A stretch of DNA of 7,343 bases from Fidelibacterota bacterium UBA6817 (lineage in GTDB: Bacteria > Fidelibacterota > Fidelibacteria > Fidelibacterales > Fidelibacteraceae): NCBI GenBank assembly GCA_002452555.1, contig DKER01000209.1, positions 1 through 7,343 on the forward strand. Reading direction: 5' to 3'. This document shows positions 5,789 to 7,343 of the stretch, one piece after another. A program made the position numbers and the translations under genes. Each line of letters opens with the position of its first letter. The first letter of the stretch is position 1. The notes under the pieces were generated by a model, which was not told the DNA's origin, searched no databases, and worked only from the letters and a program-made list of their open reading frames with translations.

Positions 5789-6759
5789 GACTGTTTCTCC
5801 TCCGGGGATGATTTCTCCTTCAACACGTTAATCATGTCTTCAGTCATTTTTGCCAGATCATAATCGTGGTCCCAGTTCCATTCATTTCTTGCAGCCGAAT
5901 CATCCATGTTATCCGGCCAGCTGTCAGCAATTTCCTGTTTTACCGGATCGATTCGGTAATCCATCGAAAACTCCGGAATATGCTTTTTTATTTCAGTAAA
6001 AAGATCTTTAGGCGAAAAACTCATTGCGGAAACATTGTAGGCATTTCTGTGAACAAGTTTATCCGGATCCGCTTCCATAATTTCGATTGCCGCTTTAATG
6101 GCATCCGGCATGTACATCATATCGAGATATGTATTTTCATGTAAGTAGCAGGTAAATGATCCCTTTTGTAAGGCATGATAAAAGATTTCAACGGCATAAT
6201 CCGTTGTTCCGCCGCCGGGCATGGTTACGTTGGAAATAATCCCCGGGTAACGGAGTCCCCGTGTATCAACTCCGAATTTTTTGAAATAATAATCTCCCAG
6301 CATTTCGCCACACACTTTCGTTATTCCATATATAGTTGCCGGCCGCATCAGAGTATCCTGAGGCGTGTTCTTTTTTGGTGTTGACGGCCCGAATGCCCCG
6401 ATAGAACTTGGAATAAACACGGAAAGATGAAGTTCGCGAGCAATTTCGAGCACGTTCATCAGACTTCCCACATTGATATTCCATGCCAACAGCGGTTTGT
6501 GTTCGCCGACAGCCGACAGAAGGGCTACCAGATGATAAACCCGTGTTATGCTGTGTTTGATAACCACTTCAATTAAACGGTGTTCATCCATGCAATCCAT
6601 CAATTCAAAAGGACCTTCGTTTAAAACTTTTTCGCATATATCCGTCTTAATATCAGCAGCAATGACATTATCAGCTCCGTATCTTTCTCTTAAGGCAGGT
6701 GTTAGTTCAGAGCCAATTTGACCGCCTGCACCTATAACCAAAATTTTTGTTGGTTTCAT
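5785..6759 (-). CDS. tdh: L-threonine 3-dehydrogenase, SDR (epimerase-like) type
   Basis: This enzyme oxidises L-threonine with NAD+ to 2-amino-3-ketobutyrate, the substrate of the next gene's product. The 324-aa protein belongs to the extended short-chain dehydrogenase (NAD-dependent epimerase) fold. It is not the zinc-dependent MDR type of E. coli Tdh. The Rossmann motif GAGGQIG (10-16) is followed by an acidic residue ending strand 2 (D36) that favours NAD. The active site shows PSSIGAFGP (117-125) and YGITK (Y144, K148). Family-specific blocks match archaeal and animal SDR threonine dehydrogenases from memory: GLRYPGIIS (168-176), GGTTDYAVEIFYHAL (183-197), MMYMPDA (214-220), AYNVSAMSFSP (240-250) and the late ADSWP...D/S...EW region (278-294). 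The start has GGAAAG just upstream. The charged C-terminal tail overlaps kbl by four bases. Confidence 0.95.
   Translation of the reverse strand: MKPTKILVIGAGGQIGSELTPALRERYGADNVIAADIKTDICEKVLNEGPFELMDCMDEHRLIEVVIKHSITRVYHLVALLSAVGEHKPLLAWNINVGSLMNVLEIARELHLSVFIPSSIGAFGPSTPKKNTPQDTLMRPATIYGITKVCGEMLGDYYFKKFGVDTRGLRYPGIISNVTMPGGGTTDYAVEIFYHALQKGSFTCYLHENTYLDMMYMPDAIKAAIEIMEADPDKLVHRNAYNVSAMSFSPKDLFTEIKKHIPEFSMDYRIDPVKQEIADSWPDNMDDSAARNEWNWDHDYDLAKMTEDMINVLKEKSSPEEKQS
5797..5803 (-). promoter_or_regulatory. kbl ribosome binding site within the tdh 3' end
   Basis: GGAGGAG on the minus strand lies 8 bases before the kbl ATG and inside the codons of the glutamate-rich Tdh tail (SSPEEKQS). With the ATGA stop-start overlap it indicates translational coupling of the two enzymes. 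Confidence 0.75.
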
Positions 6760-6975
6760 ATTCTTTCCGAATTTAATGATTGTGATACAAACTCAGATAA
6801 AATCTAATGTTGTTTAATGTCATATCGTCTTTCATAATTCATTGCACCAATTTAAAATGTTCGTAGAAATAAACAAAAAAACAATTTTAAAAAGGGTATG
6901 ATAAAGAGATACTTCTGAATTGACTAATGACGATTCAATCTGTAACTTTACAAGCTAAATTTGTGAGCAACAGAT
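6760..6975. other. Divergent intergenic region between tdh and the acyl-CoA synthetase-like gene
   Basis: This AT-rich stretch of 216 bases should hold the promoters of both divergent genes. It includes a short A-rich tract (about 6871-6898), two TAATGT copies ten bases apart (6805-6810 and 6815-6820), and a GGAAAG (6763-6768, minus) that may serve as the tdh ribosome binding site with short spacing. No ORF, RNA gene or convincing strong hairpin was seen. For tdh, no clear -35/-10 pair could be chosen. Confidence 0.5.
6920..6948 (+). promoter_or_regulatory. Candidate promoter for the acyl-CoA synthetase-like gene
   Basis: TTGACT (6920-6925), five of six matches to the -35 consensus, is followed after 17 bases by TAACTT (6943-6948), a weak -10 with three of six matches. 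The A-rich tract lies upstream. The transcript would begin around 6955, giving a leader of about 20 bases. The good -35 and spacing support it and the poor -10 weakens it. Confidence 0.3.
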
Positions 6976-7343
6976 ATGAATTTTTCAATGTCTTTGTACT
7001 CAAGTTTTTTTCAGATTACAAAGCAGAAACGAAATGACATATTTCTTACGTACGGTGATCAAACCTACACGTATCACGATGTACTGATGAAATCGTTACA
7101 GATAGCCGGTTATCTGTTGCATTGCAAAATTGAAAAAGGATCTCGAATTGCCCTGATGCTCCCGTCTTCGCCGGAATTCTTTTTTATTGTATTGGCCTTG
7201 TCCCGGCTTGAATGTACAGTTGTTCCAATTGATCCGCATTTTAAAGCTCTTGCCATACGCCATATTGTTAACGATTCAAATACGCCATTTATTATTTTTC
7301 ATAAAGATTATGAAGGCAGTGTTCAGGATGCTATTGATATTCT
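6976..7343 (+). CDS. AMP-binding acyl-CoA synthetase-like protein (N-terminal part, cut by window edge)
   Basis: An open frame from ATG at 6976 runs without a stop to the window end, giving 122 codons. The translation matches the N-terminal subdomain of the ANL (acyl-CoA synthetase/NRPS adenylation/luciferase) superfamily. It reads TYGDQTYTYHDV (25-36), then an amphipathic helix ending GYLL (45-48), then KGSRIALMLPSSPEF (54-68). VVPIDPHF (82-89) and IVNDSNTPFIIF (97-108) follow. Such enzymes activate a carboxylate with ATP, usually to an acyl-CoA. The ATP-binding P-loop and the acyl-specificity region lie beyond the edge, so the substrate cannot be named. A TGA lies in frame at 6964-6966, so the start is 6976 or the ATG four codons later. 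The ribosome binding site is weak (GAG about 8 bases upstream), unlike most other starts here. Confidence 0.85.
   Translation, partial: MNFSMSLYSSFFQITKQKRNDIFLTYGDQTYTYHDVLMKSLQIAGYLLHCKIEKGSRIALMLPSSPEFFFIVLALSRLECTVVPIDPHFKALAIRHIVNDSNTPFIIFHKDYEGSVQDAIDI

Noticed and set aside
5866..6384. Plus-strand open frames opposite tdh, and a short minus-strand frame at 6266-6484
   Set aside because: All lie wholly within tdh in other frames and have no family features. They are shadows of the real gene.
6781..6797. CRP-like TGTGA half-site upstream of tdh
   Set aside because: The second half does not match TCACA at the required six-base spacing, so only a half-site is present.
6956..6963. Bacteroidetes-type -7 motif TAnnTTTG before the ligase gene
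   Set aside because: It matches by sequence but would place the transcript start only a few bases from the ATG. No -33 TTTG is at the right distance, and the strong Shine-Dalgarno sites at other genes argue against that promoter type.

Overview
The window (about 7.3 kb, moderately AT-rich) is a compact bacterial chromosomal segment made mostly of housekeeping genes. Six genes lie head to tail on the minus strand. A seventh starts divergently near the right end and is cut by the window edge. Several starts are preceded by strong Shine-Dalgarno sequences (AGGAGG or GGAGG), and SecD and SecF are separate proteins. Both points argue against a typical Bacteroidetes genome, where SecDF is usually fused and Shine-Dalgarno use is weak. 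The GLDLQGG version of the SecD signature and the SDR-type threonine dehydrogenase suggest an uncultured or deep-branching lineage around the FCB group (Marinimicrobia, Calditrichota or Cloacimonadota-like). This placement is inference; the sequence alone does not prove it.

Region by region, left to right. Positions 1-176 hold no gene. They contain a GC-rich hairpin at the very edge, a 7-bp tandem repeat (27-57), a GAACCC/GGGTTC hairpin cluster (57-84) and an 8-bp tandem repeat (119-158). Positions 177-692 encode an Ogt-type methylated-DNA--protein-cysteine methyltransferase, which overlaps by 17 bases the upstream EamA/DMT-family transporter (676-1608). A hairpin plus T-run (1609-1634) sits between secF and the transporter gene. 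It looks like the terminator of the sec operon and also contains the transporter's ribosome binding site. Positions 1654-4444 encode SecF (TTG start) and SecD, the two subunits of the accessory Sec translocase motor. A 126-base gap upstream of secD holds a dyad over a possible promoter. Positions 4571-6759 encode 2-amino-3-ketobutyrate CoA ligase (Kbl) and SDR-type L-threonine 3-dehydrogenase (Tdh), whose genes overlap by four bases (ATGA). A 216-base AT-rich divergent intergenic region follows, then the first 122 codons of an AMP-binding acyl-CoA synthetase-like gene (6976 to the edge).

How the genes work together: Tdh oxidises L-threonine to 2-amino-3-ketobutyrate, and Kbl splits this with CoA into glycine and acetyl-CoA, so the right half is a complete two-enzyme threonine catabolic operon. 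SecDF uses the proton or sodium motive force to help pull exported proteins through SecYEG. The transporter and Ogt genes are probably translationally coupled but have no obvious functional link. I found no clear sign of a new defence, mobile or biosynthetic system. The most interesting points are regulatory layouts (the terminator that overlaps a ribosome binding site, and the dyad in the secD promoter region) and the repeat-rich left edge.
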